NCBI GenBank assembly: GCA_009693745.1
Contig: SHWR01000004.1
Span: forward strand, 1 to 31,957
Reading direction: 5' to 3'
DNA from: Candidatus Fonsibacter sp.
Lineage (GTDB): Bacteria > Pseudomonadota > Alphaproteobacteria > Pelagibacterales > Pelagibacteraceae
Length of the DNA stretch: 31,957 nt
Part shown: in pieces, positions 1 to 6,695 of the stretch
How the letters are laid out: every line of letters begins with the position of its first letter
How positions within the stretch are numbered: the stretch's first letter is position 1
Program-made: the position numbers and the translations under genes
Notes under the pieces: generated by a model
Seen by the model: the letters and a program-made list of their open reading frames with translations, nothing else
The model's database searches: none
What the model was told of the DNA's origin: nothing

Positions 1-779
1 ATTTCTTCTTCAACATTACATGGGTTGTTTACGTTTCCAGAAATACAGAAAATTTTTGTACCTGTATTTTTTGGTCTACCAAACCCTGCAAACCATTTTC
101 CACCTCTTCTTAAAATTGTTGGGACTACTGCGATGGTTTCAACATTATTTACAATAGTTGGACAACCATAAAGCCCTATTAAAGCAGGGAATGGCGGTTT
201 TAATCTTGGGTAACCTTTGTTACCTTCTAAACTTTCAAGTAACGCTGTTTCTTCTCCACAAATATAAGCGCCGGCTCCAAGGTGAATATAAATGTCTAAA
301 TCAAACCCTGTACCACAAGCATTTTTTCCAAGTAATCCCTCCTTATAAGCTTCATCAACTGCTTCTTGTAAAATTTTACTTTCTGCAATGTACTCACCAC
401 GAATATAAATATAACAGGTATTAGCATTCACTGCGCATGCTGTAATTAAACAACCCTCAAGTAATTTTTGCGGTTCAAATCTTAAAATATCTCTATCTTT
501 GCAAGTTCCAGGTTCTGACTCATCGGCATTAATAACTAAATAATGAGGACGACCTGGTTTTACTTCTTTTGGAACAAATGACCATTTCATTGCAGTTGGA
601 AATCCAGCTCCGCCACGACCTCGAAGTTCAGAAAGTTTTACTTCATTTATGATCCAATCTTTTTCTTTTGCAATAATATCTTTGGTATCTTTCCAATCTC
701 CACGAGCCTTTGCAGATTTAATATCTCTGCCAAAGTCACCATATAAATTTGTAAATATTCTATCTTTATCCTGTAACAT
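1..779 (-). CDS. nuoF: NADH-quinone oxidoreductase subunit F (partial, 3' end outside window)
   Basis: This is the N-terminal 259 residues of the 51-kDa subunit of complex I, which binds NADH and FMN and passes electrons to the Fe-S chain on the cytoplasmic arm. I translated it from the ATG at 777-779. Visible motifs are RGRGGAGF (residues 53-60) and NADESEPGTCKDR (84-96), then GAGAYICGEETAL (168-180), all typical of the nucleotide-binding region. The family is usually about 430 residues, so the C-terminal part with the cysteines for the N3 4Fe-4S cluster lies off the left edge. The start codon directly follows the nuoE stop with no gap, which indicates one transcript and coupled translation. 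A plus-strand open frame at 158-424 is only its shadow. Confidence 0.97.
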   Translation of the reverse strand, partial: MLQDKDRIFTNLYGDFGRDIKSAKARGDWKDTKDIIAKEKDWIINEVKLSELRGRGGAGFPTAMKWSFVPKEVKPGRPHYLVINADESEPGTCKDRDILRFEPQKLLEGCLITACAVNANTCYIYIRGEYIAESKILQEAVDEAYKEGLLGKNACGTGFDLDIYIHLGAGAYICGEETALLESLEGNKGYPRLKPPFPALIGLYGCPTIVNNVETIAVVPTILRRGGKWFAGFGRPKNTGTKIFCISGNVNNPCNVEEE

Positions 780-1376
780 TTAATTTTCAATAAGTGTTAA
801 TCGTTTACTTGGTTCAAAACCAACTCGACCTTTTTGTGATCCTGGTTTTGGTAATTTGTCATTTTTAATTCCTTCAAAAATTTTAGTCGCTGACTCTTCA
901 GTTAAGTCTTCGTAAAAATCATCATTGATTTGCATCATTGGGGCGCTCACACATGCCCCTAAACATTCAACTTCAATCCATGATGTTTTTTTATCGTTAC
1001 TTAATTTACCTTCTTTTTCTGAAATATGCTTTTTACAAAGGTTAATAATTTTTCCAGAACCCCTAAGCATGCATGGAGACGTTGTGCATACTTGAACGAA
1101 GTATTTTCCAACGGGGGCTAAATTGTACATCGTATAAAAAGTTACAACTTCGTAAACGTTTATGTAGGGAATGTTTAAAATCTCACCTATTGTTTTAATT
1201 GCAGCATTAGGGATCCAATTATCATGCTGTCTTTGAGCTAGGTCTAAAAGTGGCATAACTGCACTCTTTTTTCGTTCCGCTGGATATTTTTTTAAGATTT
1301 TATGAATTCGTGCTGAGTTAGCGTTATTAAACACAAATGTAGCTGGTTGATCTTTTGCAACATTTTTACCACTCAT
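780..1376 (-). CDS. nuoE: NADH-quinone oxidoreductase subunit E (24-kDa, 2Fe-2S)
   Basis: This is the 24-kDa subunit of complex I, a thioredoxin-fold protein that holds the N1a 2Fe-2S cluster next to NuoF. The four ligands are visible as C97 and C102 (in CTTSPC) and C138 and C142 (in ECLGAC). The 198-residue length fits the family. The motif YEVVTFYTMY (75-84) is also characteristic. The N-terminal ~25 residues are variable. Its ATG overlaps the nuoD stop as ATGA (1373-1376) and its stop abuts the nuoF start, so it sits inside a tightly coupled operon. Confidence 0.97.
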   Translation of the reverse strand: MSGKNVAKDQPATFVFNNANSARIHKILKKYPAERKKSAVMPLLDLAQRQHDNWIPNAAIKTIGEILNIPYINVYEVVTFYTMYNLAPVGKYFVQVCTTSPCMLRGSGKIINLCKKHISEKEGKLSNDKKTSWIEVECLGACVSAPMMQINDDFYEDLTEESATKIFEGIKNDKLPKPGSQKGRVGFEPSKRLTLIEN

Positions 1377-2548
1377 CGATCAATCTCTCCAAAAACGATA
1401 TCCATTGAACCAAGAACAGCTGGAACATCTGCTAACATATGACCTTTAATTACATAATCCATCGCTTGCAGATGCGCAAAGCCTGGCGCTTTAATTTTGC
1501 ATCGGTAAGGCTTGTTAGAACCATCTGCGATTAAATAAACTCCAAACTCTCCCTTGGGTGCTTCAACGCATGTATAAACTTCTCCTTTTGGAACGTGATA
1601 ACCTTCAGTAAATAATTTAAAGTGATGAATTAGAGCTTCCATAGATTTTTTCATAGCCGCTCTTGATGGGGGTGATACTTTTCCATCGGTTGTCATTACA
1701 GGACCTTCTGGAAGATTATTTAGAGCATCAATAATAATTTTTGTACTTTCTCTCATTTCTTCAATTCGACATAGATATCTGTCGTAACAGTCTCCATTTT
1801 TTCCAATTGGAATTTTAAATTTAAATTTGTCGTAAACTTCGTACGGTTGTGATCTTCTTAAATCCCAAGCAACCCCTGATCCTCTTAACATAACACCCGA
1901 GAACCCATGCGATACAGCATCCTGTGGGGTTACAATTCCAATATCAACGTTTCTTTGTTTGAAAATTCTATTATCAGTAAGTAGATTTTCTAAATCATCA
2001 ATTACTTTTGGAAAATTTTTACAAAAATCTAAAATATCTTCTTTAAGACCGACTGGAAAATCTTGATGAACGCCACCCGGTCTAAAATAATTTGCATGTA
2101 AACGTGATCCTGAAACTCTTTCATAAAATACCATTAATTTTTCTCTTTCTTCAAATCCCCAAAGAGAAGGTGTTAAAGCGCCAACGTCCAGCGCTTGTGT
2201 TGTAATATTTAAAATATGACTTAAAATTCTTCCAATCTCACAGAAAATTACTCGAATATAACTACCACGTAATGGGACATTAATTTCTAATAATTTTTCA
2301 ATAGCAAGAGCGAATGCATGCTCTTGATTCATTGGCGCAACATAATCCAATCTGTCAAAATAAGGAATAGCCTGAGTGTAAGTTTTGTTTTCAATTAATT
2401 TTTCTGTTCCTCGATGAAGCAATCCAATGTGCGGATCTGCTCTTTCAATTACTTCGCCATCCAGTTCAAGAATTAATCGTAATACTCCATGGGCTGCAGG
2501 ATGTTGTGGCCCAAAATTCAGATTCATTGTCTTTGTTTCTTTTGCCAT
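1373..2548 (-). CDS. nuoD: NADH-quinone oxidoreductase subunit D (49-kDa)
   Basis: This is the 49-kDa subunit of complex I, which together with NuoB forms the quinone-reduction site. It descends from the large subunit of NiFe hydrogenases but lacks their metal ligands. Motifs seen are GPQHPAAHG (13-21), the loop that carries a quinone-contacting histidine in the family, and HRGTEKL (45-51). The 391-residue length is normal for an alphaproteobacterial NuoD that is not fused to NuoC. The start overlaps the nuoC stop by one base (TAATG) and the stop overlaps nuoE by four, consistent with translational coupling. Confidence 0.98.
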   Translation of the reverse strand: MAKETKTMNLNFGPQHPAAHGVLRLILELDGEVIERADPHIGLLHRGTEKLIENKTYTQAIPYFDRLDYVAPMNQEHAFALAIEKLLEINVPLRGSYIRVIFCEIGRILSHILNITTQALDVGALTPSLWGFEEREKLMVFYERVSGSRLHANYFRPGGVHQDFPVGLKEDILDFCKNFPKVIDDLENLLTDNRIFKQRNVDIGIVTPQDAVSHGFSGVMLRGSGVAWDLRRSQPYEVYDKFKFKIPIGKNGDCYDRYLCRIEEMRESTKIIIDALNNLPEGPVMTTDGKVSPPSRAAMKKSMEALIHHFKLFTEGYHVPKGEVYTCVEAPKGEFGVYLIADGSNKPYRCKIKAPGFAHLQAMDYVIKGHMLADVPAVLGSMDIVFGEIDR

Positions 2549-3132
2549 TACCTCTTGTCCTGTTCTTTTTTAATGTACTTGGTTCCCTCCCATGGAGATT
2601 CAAAGTCAAAATCTCTATAGGCTTGCGATAATTTTACTGGTTCGTAGACAACTTTTTTAAGCTCATCATCATATCTAACCTCGGTATGGCCTGATAAAGG
2701 GAAGTCTTTTCTTAGCGGATATCCTTCAAATTCGTAGTCAGTAAGAATTCTTCTAAGATCTGGATGATTTGTAAATTTAATCCCATACATATCAAACGCT
2801 TCTCTTTCAAACCAATTAGCCACTGGAAAAATAGGTACAACGCTTGGTAAAGACTCGTCTAATTTAACAGAAGTCTTAACTGTAATTCTATTATTAAATT
2901 CGTGACTTAATAATAAATAAATAACATCAAATCTATTTTCGCGTTTTGGATAATCTACTCCTAAAATATCAATGAGTTGTCTGAATCTTAAATCTTTATT
3001 ATCTCTTAAATAAATTAACAGACCTGGCAACTCTTCTGTTGATACTTCTAAAACTGGCTCTGAAAAATTTTCAGTAATATTTAAAGATTTAAATTGATTT
3101 TTTAAATTTTGATTTAGGTTAACTTTTTGCAT
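2548..3132 (-). CDS. nuoC: NADH-quinone oxidoreductase subunit C (30-kDa)
   Basis: This is the 30-kDa peripheral-arm subunit of complex I, a structural subunit with no cofactor. The family signature is visible as WFEREAFDMYGI (107-118) followed by GYPLRKDFPLSG (137-148). Length is 194 residues, which is normal for an unfused NuoC. The N-terminal 25 residues are rich in Asn, Gln and Lys and look lineage-specific. The gene starts two bases after the nuoB stop and ends overlapping the nuoD start, so it is in the same operon. Confidence 0.97.
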   Translation of the reverse strand: MQKVNLNQNLKNQFKSLNITENFSEPVLEVSTEELPGLLIYLRDNKDLRFRQLIDILGVDYPKRENRFDVIYLLLSHEFNNRITVKTSVKLDESLPSVVPIFPVANWFEREAFDMYGIKFTNHPDLRRILTDYEFEGYPLRKDFPLSGHTEVRYDDELKKVVYEPVKLSQAYRDFDFESPWEGTKYIKKEQDKR

Positions 3133-3134
3133 AA

Positions 3135-3653
3135 TTATCTTTCTATTGACCCTTCTCTTCTAATCTTTTTTTGTAATTGTAATATTCCATATAACAGTGC
3201 TTCAGCAGATGGGGGGCAGCCCGGTACATAAACATCGACTGGAACTATACGGTCACAACCTCTAACAACGGCGTAAGAATAATGATAATAACCACCACCA
3301 TTTGCGCAACTTCCCATAGAAATAACGTATCGTGGTTCTGGCATCTGATCATAAACTTTACGAAGTGCCGGTGCCATTTTATTTGTCAAAGTTCCTGCAA
3401 CAATCATTACATCTGATTGTCTTGGTGATGCTCGTGGAGCTGCTCCAAATCTTTCAAGGTCATAACGAGGCATTGATGTTTGCATCATTTCAACTGCACA
3501 ACATGCAAGACCAAATGTCATCCAGTGTAACGAGCCTGTTCTCGCCCAATTAATTAAATTTTCACTTGAAGTAGTAATGAAACCTTTTTCAGTAAACTCT
3601 TTTGCGAGCTCTTTAAACTCTTCTGGAACTTGGTCTAATTTATTTTGTATCAT
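3135..3653 (-). CDS. nuoB: NADH-quinone oxidoreductase subunit B (PSST, cluster N2)
   Basis: This complex I subunit carries the terminal 4Fe-4S cluster N2 and lines the quinone site. N2 ligands are the tandem cysteines in FGLACCAVEMM plus one in SMGSCANGG and one in VPGCPP. The frame is open up to an ATG at 3680, which would give 181 residues and a 31-base overlap with nuoA. I prefer the ATG at 3651-3653, which forms an ATGA overlap with the nuoA stop, the joint seen elsewhere in this operon. That gives 172 residues beginning MIQNKLD. The conserved core is unaffected by the choice. Confidence 0.95.
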   Translation of the reverse strand: MIQNKLDQVPEEFKELAKEFTEKGFITTSSENLINWARTGSLHWMTFGLACCAVEMMQTSMPRYDLERFGAAPRASPRQSDVMIVAGTLTNKMAPALRKVYDQMPEPRYVISMGSCANGGGYYHYSYAVVRGCDRIVPVDVYVPGCPPSAEALLYGILQLQKKIRREGSIER

Positions 3654-4018
3654 TCCCAATCCAAAGCTCCTTTTTTCCATTCATAAATAAATCCAACTGT
3701 TAATGTTCCAAGAAAAAGCATCATTGACCAAAAACCTAAAGCACCAATTTTTCCAAGTGTTATTGCCCAAGGAAAAAGAAACGCAACTTCAAGATCAAAG
3801 ATAATAAAAAGAATAGAAACTAAATAAAAACGCACATCAAACTTCATTCTAGAATCGCCAAAAGGTTCAAATCCACACTCATAAGCTGATAATTTTTCAG
3901 CATCAGGTTTGTTTGGTGCACACAGAAAGTTAACAACGATGAAGGCTATTCCAACTCCAATTGCTACAAACAAAAAGATCAAAATAGTTAAGTAATTATG
4001 TAAGTATTCGAAGAACAT
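3650..4018 (-). CDS. nuoA: NADH-quinone oxidoreductase subunit A
   Basis: This is the small membrane subunit of complex I (ND3 homologue), located near the junction with the quinone site. It has 122 residues with three predicted membrane helices at about 9-32, 63-85 and 92-112. Family motifs are YECGFEP (46-52) in the mobile loop and FDLEVAF (74-80), which contains the conserved membrane acidic residues. It is the first gene of the nuo operon here, and the 111-base spacer upstream (4019-4129) should hold the promoter. Confidence 0.97.
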   Translation of the reverse strand: MFFEYLHNYLTILIFLFVAIGVGIAFIVVNFLCAPNKPDAEKLSAYECGFEPFGDSRMKFDVRFYLVSILFIIFDLEVAFLFPWAITLGKIGALGFWSMMLFLGTLTVGFIYEWKKGALDWE

Positions 4019-4029
4019 TGATCTTTCTT

Positions 4030-4040
4030 ATATAATAAGT
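4030..4040 (-). promoter_or_regulatory. Possible -10 element of the nuo operon
   Basis: On the minus strand the spacer before nuoA reads ACTTATTATATAAG ending about 10 bases before the ATG. TATTAT or TATAAG within it could serve as a -10 box. No convincing -35 stands out, although TTGAAT lies about 19 bases upstream of TATTAT. The position implies a very short leader. The rest of 4019-4129 shows nothing else I can name. This is a motif-level guess. Confidence 0.3.
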
Positions 4041-4129
4041 ACAAAAACAACCAAACATTCAATTTGCCACAACTGTTAATAGATTTTTGCTTAAAAATTA
4101 TTGTTTTTAAAGGAATTATTTGACGTAAA

Positions 4130-4582
4130 TTATTTGTATTTTTCGATTTTTTCTTTCAGTTCTTTGTATTCTTCACAGTTACAAGCTTTTAGTACTTCTA
4201 ATCTTTTTTTAGCCTCTTCAGGTCGTTTAGTTTGAAGATAAAGTTCGCCTAAATACTCATTGGCACCAACATGTTTTGGATCGATTTTAAGGGCGGTTAG
4301 GTAAAATTTCTCTGCTTTCTCGAACTGCTTTAAATTTCTTAATGAATAAGCGTAATCATTCAAAATGTCAGGATTGCTAGAGTTTTTACTGTCTTTTAAT
4401 AACTCCTCTAACATCACAACTGCTTTATCAAATTTCTTACTTTTAACTAGAGCTTTAGCTTCAGCATAAGTTGGATTTGTTTTTTTTATAATCTCTTCAG
4501 GAGGTCCAGAATCTGCTGCTCTTACATTTAAAGTATTAAAAGAAAATATAAGTAAAAGGGATAAAAAAATTGTTTTTATCAT
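4130..4582 (-). CDS. Exported tetratricopeptide-repeat protein
   Basis: This 150-residue protein has a clear signal peptide (hydrophobic stretch at 4-17 and likely cleavage after VRA at about residue 22). It is followed by about three TPR-like units over residues 37-137, for example the segment YAYSLRNLKQFEKAEKFY followed by LKIDPKH, then a second helix pair with ANEYLGELYL. The C-terminus holds two close cysteines (ACNC) and a Lys/Glu-rich helix. TPR proteins bind other proteins; a specific partner cannot be read from the sequence. It probably sits in the periplasm. It lies between nuoA and the divergent quinone oxidoreductase, but 111 bases separate it from nuoA, so co-transcription with the nuo operon is possible and not shown. 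Confidence 0.8.
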   Translation of the reverse strand: MIKTIFLSLLLIFSFNTLNVRAADSGPPEEIIKKTNPTYAEAKALVKSKKFDKAVVMLEELLKDSKNSSNPDILNDYAYSLRNLKQFEKAEKFYLTALKIDPKHVGANEYLGELYLQTKRPEEAKKRLEVLKACNCEEYKELKEKIEKYK

Positions 4583-4615
4583 ATCTAAAATATGTTTTAA
4601 TAATAATTACAAAGA

Positions 4616-5590
4616 ATGGTTAAAGCAATCAAAATTACAGAGACCGGTAAAGCAAACGTAATGAAGTTTGTGGATGTTGAGCTTAAAAAATTAGCTCCTA
4701 ATGAAGTTTTAATTAAAAATAAAGCAATCGGTTTAAATTACATAGACGTTTATCATAGATCAGGAACCTACCCAATACCTCTGCCTAACGGTATTGGACT
4801 TGAAGCTGCTGGAGTGATTGAAGAAATTGGATCTGATGTGAAAGAATTTAAAGTTGGCGATCGTGTTGCTCATGCTGCTGCCCCTCCAGGATCGTATTCA
4901 GAAAAACAAGTTTACCCTCAAGAAAAATTAGTAAAAATTCCAGATTATATTTCAGATGAAATTGCATCTTGCATTATGCTTAAAGGTATTACTTCTGAAT
5001 ATCTTTTACATAGAGCTTACGCCGTTAAAAAAGGTGAATTTATTTTATATCACGCCGCAGCTGGTGGGGTTGGACAAATATTATGTCAGTGGGCAAAATC
5101 TTTAGGATGTAAAGTTATTGGAACAGTTGGTTCAGAAGAAAAAGTTGCAATTGCTAAAGAAAATGGATGTGACTTTGTAATCAATTATTCTAAAGAAAGC
5201 TTCTCACAAAAAGTTAAAGAAATTACTGAAGGTAAGATGTTAAAAGTAGTTTATGACGGTGTGGGCGCTAAGACTTTTGAAGAATCTTTAGATTGTCTTG
5301 CAATCAGAGGAACTATGGTTTCTTTTGGTAACGCCTCAGGTTTAGTTGATAAAGTTGATCCTAAAAAACATATCGCACCAAAAGGATTATATTTTACCCG
5401 ACCTTCCATTGCTCATTATACAGTTACAAGAGAAGAATTAGTAAATAGTGCAAATGCAGTGTTTGAGGCGATCAAAACAAATAAATTTAAAGTTAAAATA
5501 TTTAAAAAATTTGCACTTAAAGATGCAGTTACAGCGCACGAAGAATTAGAAGCTAGAAAATTAACAGGGCCTTCTATTTTAATTCCTTAA
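4616..5590 (+). CDS. qor: NADPH:quinone oxidoreductase, zinc-free MDR family
   Basis: This 324-residue protein belongs to the medium-chain dehydrogenase/reductase superfamily, quinone oxidoreductase (zeta-crystallin-like) branch, which reduces quinones with NADPH by one- or two-electron transfer. Evidence: the GroES-like N-terminal half with GLNYIDVYHRSGTYP (about residues 39-53), the nucleotide-binding motif AAAGGVGQ (about 147-154), and the C-terminal motif ELEARKLTGPSILIP. No catalytic zinc ligand set is seen. Only 33 bases separate its start from that of the divergent TPR gene, so both promoters must be compact or overlap. The exact quinone substrate is unknown. Confidence 0.9.
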   Translation: MVKAIKITETGKANVMKFVDVELKKLAPNEVLIKNKAIGLNYIDVYHRSGTYPIPLPNGIGLEAAGVIEEIGSDVKEFKVGDRVAHAAAPPGSYSEKQVYPQEKLVKIPDYISDEIASCIMLKGITSEYLLHRAYAVKKGEFILYHAAAGGVGQILCQWAKSLGCKVIGTVGSEEKVAIAKENGCDFVINYSKESFSQKVKEITEGKMLKVVYDGVGAKTFEESLDCLAIRGTMVSFGNASGLVDKVDPKKHIAPKGLYFTRPSIAHYTVTREELVNSANAVFEAIKTNKFKVKIFKKFALKDAVTAHEELEARKLTGPSILIP

Positions 5591-5596
5591 TTAAAA

Positions 5597-5965
5597 TTGT
5601 CTGATAATAAACAAAAAGAGATTATTGAAGTTAAAGAAGTAGAAGCCGAACGAATTAATAATAACGAAACAATTAGACCTCGATTTAAAGCAATACGTCT
5701 AAGTCCATTATTTCTAATTGGAATATTAATCTATGTGATTACTGCGTTTTGGGGTTTGTTTATTTGTTTTGCTGTAGTTAAAGAAGTCTTTGGTCCCATC
5801 ATTGCTTTTTTAGGATTAATTTTTTTCCCATTTATACTCACACTTGCCCCTTGGTACGCAGCACTAGCTAATCATGATTTTTATCCGTTACTGATTGTCT
5901 ATGGTGGTGCAATTTTAGGAACTTTGTTTTTTAGAATTGCAATGAGATCTACATTTAATCGCTAA
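5597..5965 (+). CDS. Unrecognised small integral membrane protein
   Basis: I do not recognise a named family. The 122-residue product has a charged, Lys/Glu-rich N-terminal tail (1-33) and then about three hydrophobic helices at roughly 35-60, 66-90 and 94-116. It has a polar turn with APWYAALANHDFYPLL and the glycine-rich step VYGG. The only reasonable start is TTG at 5597, since there is no ATG until the last few codons. It begins six bases after the qor stop and in the same frame, so it is surely co-transcribed with qor. A link to quinone metabolism would be a guess. The end lies three bases before the convergent tRNA-Thr gene. Confidence 0.65.
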   Translation: MSDNKQKEIIEVKEVEAERINNNETIRPRFKAIRLSPLFLIGILIYVITAFWGLFICFAVVKEVFGPIIAFLGLIFFPFILTLAPWYAALANHDFYPLLIVYGGAILGTLFFRIAMRSTFNR

Positions 5966-5968
5966 GTA

Positions 5969-6044
5969 TGGTGCCCTAATACGGACTTGAACCGCAAACC
6001 TACTGATTACAAATCAGTTGCTCTACCAATTGAGCTATTAGGGC
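5969..6044 (-). tRNA. trnT: tRNA-Thr (anticodon TGT), CCA encoded
   Basis: The minus strand folds as a full cloverleaf: acceptor stem GCCCTAA with TTAGGGC, D arm GCTC/GAGC, anticodon stem ACTGA/TCAGT with loop TTTGTAA (anticodon TGT), variable loop AGGTT, and T arm TGCGG/CCGTA with loop TTCAAGT. Discriminator base A is followed by an encoded CCA at 5971-5969. It decodes ACN threonine codons, chiefly ACA and ACG. It lies downstream of the cytochrome c gene in the same direction, only 51 bases away, so it could be processed from that transcript. Confidence 0.97.
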
Positions 6045-6095
6045 ATTTTAATTAAAAGAGATTTTAGTACATAATTTAAAATATAAAAACAAACA

Positions 6096-6695
6096 TTATT
6101 TTAATGATTCCGCATAAGCGGCCAAGGCTTCGATTTCTTCATCTGTTAAGCCTTTAGCGGCACTGCCCATATTACCATCCATATCTATTCGTGCGGCTGA
6201 ACGTAAATCTTTAAGTTGTTTTATAAAATATTCAGCTGATTGTCCTGCAAGTCTTGGAGCTTGTTGTTGACCTTGAAATTTAACTGCATGACATGAGTTA
6301 CAATAATTTTGTTGGGCAATTTTTTCACCTAATACAATTTTAATTTCGTCGCCTCCTGATTTAGCTGGTGGCGCTGGTAATTGAGAGAAATAAGCTGCGA
6401 TGTCTTTAATATCTTCATTGGTTAAAGCCTTTGCAAAATTTTCCATGTTGCCACCTTTGCGTAGACCATCACGAAATTGTATTAGTTGATAAAAAATAGA
6501 TAGAGCTGGTTGTGCTGCAAGATTTGGAATATCTTTTGAGATACCCATGCCATTTTCTCCATGACAAGACATGCACATTTGCGATTTGCTTTTTCCTAAA
6601 ATTGGATCAGCTGCAAATGAATTGGAAGAAAAAAAAATTAAGATATTAAAAAAGGCCATCATAATGATGGCCTTTTTTATATTTGTTGAGAACAC
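6096..6695 (-). CDS. Periplasmic di-heme cytochrome c (c4-like)
   Basis: Two c-type haem attachment motifs, CMSCH (41-45) and CNSCH (132-136), sit in two repeated domains of about 85 residues, each with a downstream Met that could be an axial ligand (M84; M172 or M176). This is the layout of cytochrome c4 and related electron carriers. The first ~28 residues form a signal peptide ending SNSFAAD, so the protein is periplasmic. The best start is GTG at 6693-6695, which overlaps the upstream stop as TAGTG and supplies the basic n-region NIKK. Internal ATGs at codons 12-13 would leave a signal peptide without positive charge. The gene follows a periplasmic dehydrogenase and probably takes its electrons (inference). 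Confidence 0.93.
   Translation of the reverse strand: MFSTNIKKAIIMMAFFNILIFFSSNSFAADPILGKSKSQMCMSCHGENGMGISKDIPNLAAQPALSIFYQLIQFRDGLRKGGNMENFAKALTNEDIKDIAAYFSQLPAPPAKSGGDEIKIVLGEKIAQQNYCNSCHAVKFQGQQQAPRLAGQSAEYFIKQLKDLRSAARIDMDGNMGSAAKGLTDEEIEALAAYAESLK
6648..6678 (-). terminator. Perfect palindrome resembling an intrinsic terminator or attenuator
   Basis: Two 15-base arms, AAAAAAGGCCATCAT and ATGATGGCCTTTTTT, flank a single central base, giving a perfect inverted repeat with a GC-containing core and a run of six Ts. It starts 17 bases after the stop of the dehydrogenase gene on the minus strand, as a Rho-independent terminator would. It also lies within codons 6-16 of the cytochrome c frame and encodes part of its signal peptide. 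It could terminate, attenuate or modulate translation; sequence alone does not decide. Confidence 0.65.

Noticed and set aside
158..424. Plus-strand open frame opposite nuoF
   Set aside because: It lies wholly over conserved nuoF codons, has no recognisable domain and is a frame shadow. The same applies to plus-strand frames opposite nuoB, sufU, the iscS-like gene, the AsmA-like gene and prfB.
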